NCBI RefSeq assembly: GCF_024347575.1
Contig: NZ_AP025503.1
Coordinates: 558,001 to 622,000 of the forward strand
From: Vibrio pelagius
GTDB taxonomy: Bacteria > Pseudomonadota > Gammaproteobacteria > Enterobacterales > Vibrionaceae
Reading direction: 5' to 3'
Length of the DNA stretch: 64,000 nucleotides
Notes under the pieces: model-generated
Told to the model about the DNA's origin: nothing
The model's database searches: none
What the model saw: the letters and a program-made list of their open reading frames with translations, nothing else
Shown here: positions 57,056 through 64,000 of the stretch, in pieces
How positions within the stretch are numbered: the stretch's first letter is position 1
Layout of the letters: every line of letters starts with the position of its first letter
Translations under genes and position numbers: made by a program

Positions 57056-58723
57056 TTACTTAGTTACACGCTTGTATTTGATACGGTGTGGTTCAGCTGC
57101 TTCAGGACCAAGCGTCTTCTTCAGCCATTCCATGTACTCATTGTAGTTACCTTCATAGAAGTTAACTTGACCTTCATCACGGTAGTCAATGATATGCGTA
57201 GCGATACGGTCTAAGAACCAACGGTCGTGCGAGATAACCATTGCACAGCCAGGGAATTCTAGTAGCGCTTCTTCTAGTGCACGCAGTGTTTCAACATCAA
57301 GGTCGTTGGTTGGCTCATCGAGAAGCAGTACGTTACCACCCGTCTTAAGCAGCTTAGCCAGATGAACACGGTTACGCTCACCACCAGAAAGCTCACCGAT
57401 GATCTTCTGTTGGTCTGAACCTTTGAAGTTGAAGCGAGAACAGTATGCACGAGCTGGGATTTCGAAGTTGTTGATCTTGATGATATCAGCGCCTTCAGAG
57501 ATCTCTTGGAATACCGTCTTCGTGTCATCCATGCTGTCACGGAATTGGTCAACCGATGCCAGCTTCACTGTTTCACCTAGCTCAACCGTACCTGAATCAG
57601 GCTGTTCAGTGCCGCTAAGCATCTTGAATAGCGTTGATTTACCCGCACCGTTCGCACCGATGATACCAACGATAGCACCTTTAGGCATGCTGAATGATAG
57701 GTCGTCGATAAGAACACGGCCGTCGAAAGACTTGGTTAGGTTCTTCACGTCGATAACTTTATCGCCTAGACGCTCACCTGGCGGGATGAATAGCTCGTTA
57801 GTTTCGTTACGCTTCTGACGATCGCCGCTTTGCAGTTCTTCAAAACGAGCCATACGCGCTTTTGATTTAGACTGACGACCTTTCGGGTTTTGACGAACCC
57901 ACTCAAGTTCTTTTTCGATAGTCTTCTGGCGAGCTTTCTCTTGAGACGCCTCTTGTTGCAGACGCGCATCTTTTTGCTCTAGCCAAGATGTGTAGTTACC
58001 TTCCCACGGAATACCTTCACCACGGTCAAGTTCTAGGATCCAACCTGCTGCGTTATCTAGGAAGTAACGGTCGTGGGTGATTGCCACAACAGTACCGTTG
58101 TAATCCACAAGGAAACGCTCAAGCCACGCTACCGATTCTGCATCCAGGTGGTTGGTTGGTTCGTCTAGTAGAAGCATGTCTGGCTTCTCTAGAAGTAGAC
58201 GACAGATAGCAACACGACGACGTTCACCACCCGATAGGTGTTCGATTTTCGCATCCCACTCAGGTAGACGAAGTGCATCAGCTGCACGCTCTAGAGCGTT
58301 TTCTAGATTGTGACCGTCTTTTGCTTGGATAAGAGATTCAAGTTCACCTTGCTCTTTTGCTAGTGCATCGAAGTCAGCGTCTGGTTCTGCGTAAGCTGCG
58401 TATACTTCGTCTAGGCGCTTCATTGCGCCTGCTACGTCTGCAACCGCTTCTTCAACGATCTCACGAACCGTTTTAGATTCATCAAGAACAGGCTCTTGAG
58501 GTAGGTAACCTACATTTAGACCTGGCTGTGGACGAGCTTCACCATCGATGTCTGTATCAATACCGGCCATGATACGTAGCAGTGTTGATTTACCTGCACC
58601 ATTCAGACCTAAAACACCAATTTTGGCACCAGGGAAAAAGCTTAGAGAGATGTCTTTCAGAATTTGACGCTTTGGTGGCACAATTTTGCTCACTCGCGAC
58701 ATGGTATATACGTATTCAGCCAT
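57056..58723 (-). CDS. ettA: Energy-dependent translational throttle protein EttA (ABC-F)
   Basis: EttA binds the ribosomal E site and gates the first elongation steps according to the ATP/ADP ratio. The two ABC domains have Walker A motifs GLNGAGKST (near residue 40) and GANGAGKST (near residue 360), and signatures LSGGERRRVAI and LSGGERNRVHL. No membrane segments are present. The linker (P-site tRNA interaction motif) region is rich in Lys/Arg/Gln. The 555-residue length is exact for the family. Confidence 0.96.
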   Translation of the reverse strand: MAEYVYTMSRVSKIVPPKRQILKDISLSFFPGAKIGVLGLNGAGKSTLLRIMAGIDTDIDGEARPQPGLNVGYLPQEPVLDESKTVREIVEEAVADVAGAMKRLDEVYAAYAEPDADFDALAKEQGELESLIQAKDGHNLENALERAADALRLPEWDAKIEHLSGGERRRVAICRLLLEKPDMLLLDEPTNHLDAESVAWLERFLVDYNGTVVAITHDRYFLDNAAGWILELDRGEGIPWEGNYTSWLEQKDARLQQEASQEKARQKTIEKELEWVRQNPKGRQSKSKARMARFEELQSGDRQKRNETNELFIPPGERLGDKVIDVKNLTKSFDGRVLIDDLSFSMPKGAIVGIIGANGAGKSTLFKMLSGTEQPDSGTVELGETVKLASVDQFRDSMDDTKTVFQEISEGADIIKINNFEIPARAYCSRFNFKGSDQQKIIGELSGGERNRVHLAKLLKTGGNVLLLDEPTNDLDVETLRALEEALLEFPGCAMVISHDRWFLDRIATHIIDYRDEGQVNFYEGNYNEYMEWLKKTLGPEAAEPHRIKYKRVTK

Positions 58724-58987
58724 TGCCGATCGTTCCTACTTATTGTTCAAAATAAACGATTATTTTATACCAATCCGTCCAAAGATGTTACTCCCCGATA
58801 TGAAAAGGCTTTTCAGGGATAAATCTTGGCTTTTAATTGTCAAAATTCTCACTAAAAGCAGATTTCAAATGCTTTTTAGGTGGAGTGTTAAACTTTAATA
58901 ATATTTACACTCAAACTCTTTACATTTGATGTGATGTAAGGCGTAAATAGTCTTCACGTATTCAAACACGCACTAAGGAAAGAGCGA

Positions 58988-60937
58988 ATGTTTTTCCGAT
59001 TTCTCAATAGGAAAATTGCTGTTGCTGCATCAGTAGTTTTGCCTTCTATGCTATTGGCTCCTGAGGCTCAGGCGAGCCGTGCTTCTGAGCTAGAAATGCA
59101 GCGTGACATATACGACCAAGCACAAGACGTATTGGATGATCGTAACATTGAGCTCTATGCCAAGCTGCGATCTAAAATTCGAACATACCCCCTAACGCCA
59201 TACACAGACTATCGTGCGTTCATGATTGACTTGGGCAAGCGAACGCCACAAGAGGTTGATGCATTTATCGAGAACAATCGTGCTTTTCCATTCTCAAACC
59301 GTATTCGCGCGCCTTATTTAACGGAACTAGAGTCGCAGAAAAAATGGTCGACGATTCTCGAATTTCAAACTCAAGAACCCTCCGGTGAAAAGTATCAGTG
59401 TATCTATTACCGAGCACACTATGAGCAAGGAAATTATGACTTGGCTTATAAGGGGGCGAAGCAGTTATGGTTGAGCGGTAATGGTGTTGATGATAGCTGC
59501 GACCCGCTTTTTTCAGCTTGGGATAAAGCGGGGTTACGCAGTGATGAGTTGATTCTTGATAGGCTGTTGCTGGCTTTCGAACAGCGTAACGGCAAGCTAA
59601 TGAACTATCTGCTTAAACAGCTTGATAGCGACAAGGCAGCCAAACAAGGCAAGGAGATGAAAGCTCTGTTCAGTAAGCCTGAAGGGGTGGCGAGCTTTGC
59701 AAAAAAACACAAGGTGAACGAGTTTTATCAAAAGCAGACCGAGCTCGCTTTCCAGAAGTTGGCACGTAAAGATACCACGGCGGCACAGAAGGCGTTTGAT
59801 AAAGTGATTGAAGGTCAGAAGTTTTCACAAGAGAAAACTCAGCAACTGGCTGATTACTTGGCGTTTCGTCTGATCAATACCGATTCAGAAGAGATGATGG
59901 CTTGGCGAGATCAAGCAATAGAGACCTCTTCTAAGCAAGTGTTGTTAGAGCGTCGTGCACGCCTTGCGATTCAACATGCAGATTGGGCTGGTTTGCAGCA
60001 CTGGATTAGCAAGCTAGATGATAAACATCAAAGTTCGATTCGTTGGCAGTACTGGCGCGGCAGAGCAGAGCTAGCATCGGGGCAAGAAACTGTGGGCACT
60101 AAGCGACTCACTGATATCCTTGGTCAGCGTAATTTCTACAGCGTAGCTGCGGCCAAGCAACTAAATGAACCGGTGCGCTATAAAACGTCGTCATTGACGT
60201 ATAACTCGCAAGTTGTAAAGCCATTTGAGACCGCTTTGGTGCGTATTGATGAACTGATTACACGCGATAAAATTGCCGCGGCTAAGAGTGAGTGGCGTTG
60301 GTTGCTGGCTAACTCAAGCAAAGAACAGAAGTCCATGCTGGCTGCGTATGCCTCTCGTCAAGGTTGGAATCACCTAACTGTTACGGCGAGCATTTCTGCC
60401 AAAATGTGGGATAACTTGGAACTGCGTTTCCCTGTCGCGCATAAGTGGTGGTTCAACTTCTACGCTGAGAAGCATGACATTGACCCTGTGACTTTGATGT
60501 CGTTAGCGCGTCAAGAGAGCGCATTGGATAGCGAGGCAAAATCCCCGGTTGGTGCGCGTGGAATCATGCAAATTATGCCAGCGACGGCCAAATACACGGC
60601 TAAAAAGTACCAGCTGAAGTATCAGGGGCGTGAAGACTTGTACAACGTTGGCAAAAATATTGAGATTGGTAGTCATTATCTTGATGGATTGCTGAATCAA
60701 TACGACAACAATCGCATCTTTGCCTTAGCCGCTTACAATGCAGGCCCACACCGAGTGAAACAGTGGCGATCTCGAAGTGATGGCAAACTGGATGTGTTTG
60801 CTTTTATCGAGATGATTCCGTTCAAAGAGACACGTGGTTACGTACAAAATATCTTGATGTTCGAAACCTATTATCGAGATATCTTGGGTGAGCAAGGGCA
60901 GTTCCTTGCGGCTCATGAGCGTGATGCAAAATACTAA
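58988..60937 (+). CDS. slt: Soluble lytic murein transglycosylase
   Basis: This periplasmic enzyme cleaves peptidoglycan to 1,6-anhydro products, the entry point of recycling. A signal peptide ends near PEAQA-S at residue 28. The large alpha-helical U-domain follows, then the catalytic SLT domain, with the active-site Glu in SLARQESALDSEAKSPVGAR near residue 505, and GIMQIMPATAK and AAYNAGPHRV. The 649-residue length is typical (645 in E. coli). The slt-trpR-yjjX order is shared with E. coli. Confidence 0.95.
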   Translation: MFFRFLNRKIAVAASVVLPSMLLAPEAQASRASELEMQRDIYDQAQDVLDDRNIELYAKLRSKIRTYPLTPYTDYRAFMIDLGKRTPQEVDAFIENNRAFPFSNRIRAPYLTELESQKKWSTILEFQTQEPSGEKYQCIYYRAHYEQGNYDLAYKGAKQLWLSGNGVDDSCDPLFSAWDKAGLRSDELILDRLLLAFEQRNGKLMNYLLKQLDSDKAAKQGKEMKALFSKPEGVASFAKKHKVNEFYQKQTELAFQKLARKDTTAAQKAFDKVIEGQKFSQEKTQQLADYLAFRLINTDSEEMMAWRDQAIETSSKQVLLERRARLAIQHADWAGLQHWISKLDDKHQSSIRWQYWRGRAELASGQETVGTKRLTDILGQRNFYSVAAAKQLNEPVRYKTSSLTYNSQVVKPFETALVRIDELITRDKIAAAKSEWRWLLANSSKEQKSMLAAYASRQGWNHLTVTASISAKMWDNLELRFPVAHKWWFNFYAEKHDIDPVTLMSLARQESALDSEAKSPVGARGIMQIMPATAKYTAKKYQLKYQGREDLYNVGKNIEIGSHYLDGLLNQYDNNRIFALAAYNAGPHRVKQWRSRSDGKLDVFAFIEMIPFKETRGYVQNILMFETYYRDILGEQGQFLAAHERDAKY

Positions 60938-61014
60938 CCGTCTAACTCAAATTGGCGGTGAATGATGGAATACTTATTTAAATTGGATTCGATATAGGGT
61001 TTCGGTATACATTA

Positions 61015-61046
61015 AAAGGCAGTCGCAGCGCGTCTGCCTTTGTTTT
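61015..61046 (+). terminator. Terminator between slt and trpR
   Basis: AAAGGCAG pairs with CTGCCTTT over an 11-base loop and is followed by GTTTT. Confidence 0.65.
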
Positions 61047-61079
61047 AATAGAACGATAACAAGAGATAAGTGTAGGGAT

Positions 61080-61373
61080 ATGGCACCACAACCAGAGTAC
61101 AGTAATTGGCAAGAGTTGATGGATTTAGTCAAGAGTGCCGCTGAAAATGATCAGCATGAGCTGCTACTGACCATGATGATGACTCCTGATGAACGCGAAG
61201 CCTTGGTCGCTCGTGTAAATATTCTGTGTGAACTGATGAAAGGCGACCTTTCTCAGCGACAAATTAGTCAAATGTTGGGAGTGGGCGTCGCAACCATCAC
61301 GCGCGGTTCCAACGAGCTAAAAGCCAAATCGGAACAAGAGATGCACGAGATTGCTCAGTTGTTGCTCAAATAA
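61080..61373 (+). CDS. trpR: Trp operon repressor
   Basis: TrpR with bound tryptophan represses trp genes. The 97-residue product shows the helix-turn-helix segment LSQRQISQMLGVGVATITRGS at about residues 60-80 and the family start of helices A-C (NWQELMDLVKSAA). The repressor targets are outside this window; I see no CTAGTTAACTAG-type operator before slt or trpR. Confidence 0.95.
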   Translation: MAPQPEYSNWQELMDLVKSAAENDQHELLLTMMMTPDEREALVARVNILCELMKGDLSQRQISQMLGVGVATITRGSNELKAKSEQEMHEIAQLLLK

Positions 61374-61398
61374 GAACGTTTATCCGTCAGTCCAAGCT

Positions 61399-61426
61399 AA
61401 AAACGCTAGCCTCGGCTAGCGTTTTT
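61399..61426. terminator. Terminator after trpR
   Basis: A perfect 13-bp stem (AAAAACGCTAGCC / GGCTAGCGTTTTT) with a two-base loop lies between convergent trpR and yjjX. Confidence 0.93.
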
Positions 61427-61480
61427 GCTTTCTTTTCTATTGTGGTGATTGTCAGGGTCACCCCCCGCTTTGTTGGCAGG

Positions 61481-62005
61481 TTAATCTCTTGGGAAGTGCT
61501 CCGGGTTTACAAATGGGATCAAAGCCAAGATCAGTGCTTGATGGTATACCGAGCTGCGCGTGAGTTGATTGTGGGTAAGCAGTCCAATAGCCCCTCCTTT
61601 CTGTTTGATATTGTCGGTACCAAACACCTCGTCCATAACATCACCAAGCTCGTTAGCGTATGTAAGCTTCTCAATAACTTGTGGCGGTAGCATCAGGCTA
61701 GCAGAGCGGGATTCGCCGCGTTGACCGTTCGATTCAATCACCATCCAAGCAAAGGTTACATTGTTTTCAATACCGGCTTCTAATCCAACATAGAAGTCGC
61801 TATCTGGAATAGCTTGAATTGCATTGTGAACACGATTGACCGCACCTTGATAGGTTTCTTGATCGCTCATAGGCTGATCAGCAACGCCACTTGCTACGCT
61901 CACGCCTTTGAAGCCAAATTCTTGTTGTGGGAAAGCCGCTTCAAAAGCACTTTTCACTGCGCTTATTTTTGCTGGGTTGAGTGACGCGATAATGACTGTT
62001 TTCAT
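61481..62005 (-). CDS. yjjX: Inosine/xanthosine triphosphatase
   Basis: This 174-residue NTPase of the YjjX family hydrolyses ITP and XTP, protecting nucleotide pools. It begins [21 protein letters not shown] and has [16 protein letters not shown] and YVGLEAGIE, as in E. coli YjjX. It is convergent with trpR, as in E. coli. Confidence 0.94.
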   Translation of the reverse strand: MKTVIIASLNPAKISAVKSAFEAAFPQQEFGFKGVSVASGVADQPMSDQETYQGAVNRVHNAIQAIPDSDFYVGLEAGIENNVTFAWMVIESNGQRGESRSASLMLPPQVIEKLTYANELGDVMDEVFGTDNIKQKGGAIGLLTHNQLTRSSVYHQALILALIPFVNPEHFPRD

Positions 62006-62143
62006 GATTATTCACTTGCTCTGTTGTTTGTTCTCACTGAAGTATCATAGATTGACTTTGATAACTCCTGTACCAGAGACCTAATAAGTTGGCCGTTACT
62101 TATGCTAGTTTTTATTTCGATAAGTCTTTTATGAACCAGCTTC

Positions 62144-62165
62144 TGTTAACAAACATTTGTTCACA
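62144..62165. promoter_or_regulatory. 22-bp near-palindrome between yjjX and pheA
   Basis: TGTTAACAAA-CA-TTTGTTCACA is symmetric except at one base pair. It ends two bases before the pheA stop codon. No T-run follows on the minus strand. It may be the pheA transcript end or an operator for yjjX. Confidence 0.35.
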
Positions 62166-62167
62166 GG

Positions 62168-63343
62168 TTAGGGGAGTTTAACTTGTGTCGCTTTAATATT
62201 CTCGCTTGGATAGCAGCCCAATACTTTCAAATGACGCGTAATAGTCGTCAGCTCGGTAATTGCTTGCTGCATGTTGTCAGAGTTCAAGTGCGCCTCTAGA
62301 TCCACATAGAACATCTCTTCCCAAGGGTTACCCATAATAGGACGTGATTCTAACTTGGTCATGTTGATACCGTAGCGTTGTAGAATCAGTAGTGTTTCGA
62401 CTAGTGATCCCGCTTCTTGGGAGGTTGACATGATCAAAGTCGTTTTCGCTGGAATTTGAGTTGATACTTCAACAGGCTTACGCGCGACTACGATAAAGCG
62501 AGTGTGGTTTTCGGTTTGGTTGGCAATATTGCCTTGAATTGGCTGAAGGCCATATAGCTTGCCGCTTGAGGAGTTGCCGATCGCAGCGACAGTGTCGTCG
62601 TCAAGTTCTTTCACCTTCTTCATTGCATCAGCTGTGCTCGCGCAAGACTCTAGAGTCACGCCTTTTAAACGACTCAAGAACTCACTGCACTGTTGATGTG
62701 GTTGTGGGTGAGAGTAAAGGGTTGTGATGTCTTCTAGACGAATATCTTTTTTCGCAACTAAGCAGTGCTCAATCGGTTGTGATAGTTCACCCACAATGTA
62801 AAGCGTTGTGTGTTGAAGTAGGTCGTATACTTCGTTGATAGAACCTGAACTGGTGTTTTCAATTGGAAGTACACCGTAGTCAGCATGACCAGACTCGACC
62901 GTCGACGTGACCTCTTTAAAGTGATTGCAGTTTAGTTCGATTAGCTCAGTGTTACGGCGACTGAAGTATTCACGACTTGCAAGGTGTGAGTATGACCCTT
63001 TTGACCCCAGAAATGCGACACGAGCCAAAGGTTTACGGCTCTGTGGATTGGCAAGATTCTGCAAGTAAGATTGTTGAAGAAGTACTGAATCTTCGATGAT
63101 GGTATGAAACAGTTTAGTGATGTACTGAGCATCTAGGTCGTACTTCTCTTTTCCATTCCCGATCAGCTTCACCAGTAGCTGTTGTTCACGAACGGCATCT
63201 CGAACTGGCTTTGATGTCTCTACTTTGCTTTTAGCCACCTCAATACTGAGTTTGCGACGTTCAGAGAGTAAGCTTAGAAGCTGATCATCAAGATCATTTA
63301 AGCGAAGGCGAATTTCATCAAGCGAAATGGGTTGGTCAGTCAT
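62168..63343 (-). CDS. pheA: Bifunctional chorismate mutase / prephenate dehydratase
   Basis: PheA makes phenylpyruvate, the phenylalanine precursor. Domains: AroQ chorismate mutase (residues 1-90, IRLRLNDLDDQLLSLLSERR), prephenate dehydratase (about 105-285, with FLGSKGSYSHLA and LPIENTSSGSINEVYD) and a C-terminal ACT domain (KLESRPIMGNPWEEMFY) for phenylalanine feedback. The length (391) is close to E. coli (386). AAGGA precedes the ATG, and a pheL-type attenuator lies upstream. Confidence 0.97.
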   Translation of the reverse strand: MTDQPISLDEIRLRLNDLDDQLLSLLSERRKLSIEVAKSKVETSKPVRDAVREQQLLVKLIGNGKEKYDLDAQYITKLFHTIIEDSVLLQQSYLQNLANPQSRKPLARVAFLGSKGSYSHLASREYFSRRNTELIELNCNHFKEVTSTVESGHADYGVLPIENTSSGSINEVYDLLQHTTLYIVGELSQPIEHCLVAKKDIRLEDITTLYSHPQPHQQCSEFLSRLKGVTLESCASTADAMKKVKELDDDTVAAIGNSSSGKLYGLQPIQGNIANQTENHTRFIVVARKPVEVSTQIPAKTTLIMSTSQEAGSLVETLLILQRYGINMTKLESRPIMGNPWEEMFYVDLEAHLNSDNMQQAITELTTITRHLKVLGCYPSENIKATQVKLP

Positions 63344-63354
63344 AAATGGGTCCT

Positions 63355-63430
63355 TATAAAAAAGCCTCCCTTGAGTGGGAGGCTTTCTGTTCGTTTTTGA
63401 CTTGTTTTTCTAAAACGACTTAGCCTCCGA
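63355..63430 (-). promoter_or_regulatory. pheA transcription attenuator
   Basis: On the minus strand AAAGCCTCCC (63377-63386) pairs with GGGAGGCTTT (63361-63370) and runs into six T residues: the terminator. An earlier GGAGGCT (63422-63428) can pair with the 5' arm as antiterminator. TTTTTGACTT within pheL (63448-63457) can pair with AAGTCAAAAA (63394-63403). These are the alternative pairings of a classical attenuator. Confidence 0.85.
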
Positions 63431-63431
63431 T

Positions 63432-63479
63432 TTACGGAAGGAAAAAGAAGTCAAAAATAAACAGAGTTTGAGTGTGCAT
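63432..63479 (-). CDS. pheL: phe operon leader peptide
   Basis: The 15-residue peptide MHTQTLFIFDFFFLP has five phenylalanines (residues 7, 9, 11, 12 and 13). Its stop codon lies just before the antiterminator segment. Ribosome stalling on Phe codons would favour antitermination and pheA expression. E. coli PheL is also 15 residues, with seven Phe. Confidence 0.9.
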   Translation of the reverse strand: MHTQTLFIFDFFFLP

Positions 63480-63509
63480 AAAAATGGTTTGTTTTTTGAA
63501 TGTTTAAAC

Positions 63510-63538
63510 ACAATAAGCAAGCGAACGAAAAGCGTCAA
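63510..63538 (-). promoter_or_regulatory. pheL-pheA promoter
   Basis: On the minus strand TTGACG (63533-63538), 17 bases, then TATTGT (63510-63515) make a good sigma-70 promoter about 30 bases before pheL. Confidence 0.65.
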
Positions 63539-63540
63539 GC

Positions 63541-63567
63541 AAAAAAATAGCGCCGTATTGGCGCTAT
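63541..63567 (-). terminator. Terminator after raiA
   Basis: ATAGCGCC / GGCGCTAT with a five-base loop is followed on the minus strand by seven T residues. It separates raiA from the pheL promoter. Confidence 0.85.
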
Positions 63568-63588
63568 CTTCGAATCCTTTTATTTCTC

Positions 63589-63924
63589 TTATTCTACTTC
63601 AGCTTCTAGCTCTTCAATCTGAGGCTTTTCAGCTCGGCGAGCTTCAGGTTTGTGTCTTAGCTTATTCAGTTGTCGTTCTAATTTTTGTTCCACCTCATTA
63701 ACGGCAACATATAGGTCATCATGGATTGATGAAGCAACAAGCTGGCCTTTCGGTACGGTAATAACCGCTTCAAATTTCTTCTTCTTGTTAGGCTCTTCAC
63801 TAAAGCTTGCTTGGCAGCCGATGATGTCTACTTGCCATTTTTCTAACTTCTTAAATTTACTTTCAATGTGCTCACGGATTGCAGAGGTGATGTCAATATT
63901 CTTACCAGTGATATTCATTTTCAT
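63589..63924 (-). CDS. raiA: Ribosome-associated translation inhibitor RaiA
   Basis: RaiA (YfiA, a short HPF-family protein) binds the 30S decoding region in stationary phase or cold. The 111-residue product has NITGKNIDITSAIREHIESKF and a C-terminal tail (RHKPEARRAEKPQIEELEAE) longer than that of HPF (about 95 residues), which favours RaiA. raiA lies next to pheL-pheA in E. coli too. GAGGAAAA precedes the ATG; a second ATG two codons later is possible. Confidence 0.93.
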   Translation of the reverse strand: MKMNITGKNIDITSAIREHIESKFKKLEKWQVDIIGCQASFSEEPNKKKKFEAVITVPKGQLVASSIHDDLYVAVNEVEQKLERQLNKLRHKPEARRAEKPQIEELEAEVE

Positions 63925-64000
63925 AGAAGTTTTCCTCTGTTGTATCCCTCATGGGTTAACTCCAGATTACGTTTTTGGGTGGGAAAGAATGTGATCTAGA

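Overview
The window reads as a stretch of a Vibrio chromosome (Vibrionaceae, gamma-Proteobacteria). It has moderate GC and a dense, almost purely core gene set, and it carries Vibrio-type markers: vpsR, hlyU, an nptA-type Na+/phosphate cotransporter, the 283-residue form of thymidylate synthase, and the murQ-anmK/nagZ and aroF-tyrA neighbourhoods. I saw no prophage, plasmid, integron, CRISPR, insertion sequence, rRNA or tRNA. The species cannot be fixed from sequence reading alone.

Layout. 1-4.6 kb: end of the threonine operon (thrA cut by the window edge, thrB, thrC). 4.7-9.1 kb: FMN reductase, grcA with a tandem-FNR promoter, nfo, an unrecognised His-rich 44-codon ORF, ung, a hemerythrin protein and a DUF3545-like gene. 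9.1-16.6 kb: AGCS amino-acid/Na+ symporter, yaaA, srmB, trmN, brnQ, fldB. 16.7-24.9 kb: xerD-dsbC-recJ, prfB (programmed frameshift), lysS and vpsR. 25-26.8 kb: two small SD-bearing ORFs (40 and 83 codons), a 103-residue protein and mutH. 26.8-32.8 kb: an AT-rich gap with clustered DnaA boxes, then rppH-ptsP-tauE/safE-lgt-thyA. 32.8-33.4 kb: two tandem copies of a 274-bp repeat. 33.4-36.7 kb: nptA, nhaR, hlyU, rpsT. 36.9-44.7 kb: murJ, ribF-ileS-lspA-fkpB-ispH. 44.8-49.6 kb: pyruvate-sensing two-component system btsSR beside a CstA-family transporter, preceded by a periodic array of BtsR-type boxes, then a lipoprotein. 49.7-55.4 kb: peptidoglycan recycling (murQ, anmK, nagZ) and aromatic synthesis (aroF-tyrA with TyrR boxes). 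55.5-64 kb: M23 peptidase, PilZ protein and ettA (one orientation), slt, trpR, yjjX, pheA with its pheL attenuator, and raiA.

Most genes are housekeeping. Several themes recur: amino-acid supply under leader or repressor control (thr, aroF-tyrA, pheL-pheA, trpR), cell-wall turnover and recycling (lgt, murJ, lspA, murQ, anmK, nagZ, slt, M23), DNA repair (nfo, ung, recJ, mutH, xerD) and c-di-GMP response (VpsR, PilZ).

The best non-coding signals are four. (1) Six BtsR-like boxes at exactly 20-bp steps lie upstream of the CstA-family transporter. (2) A compact DnaA-box trio plus a consensus IHF site lies between mutH and rppH and resembles the E. coli DARS2 locus. (3) Two FNR sites 53 bp apart lie upstream of grcA. 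(4) A Fur-like box sits inside the hlyU promoter. All site calls are from reading by eye and from memory of family consensus sequences.
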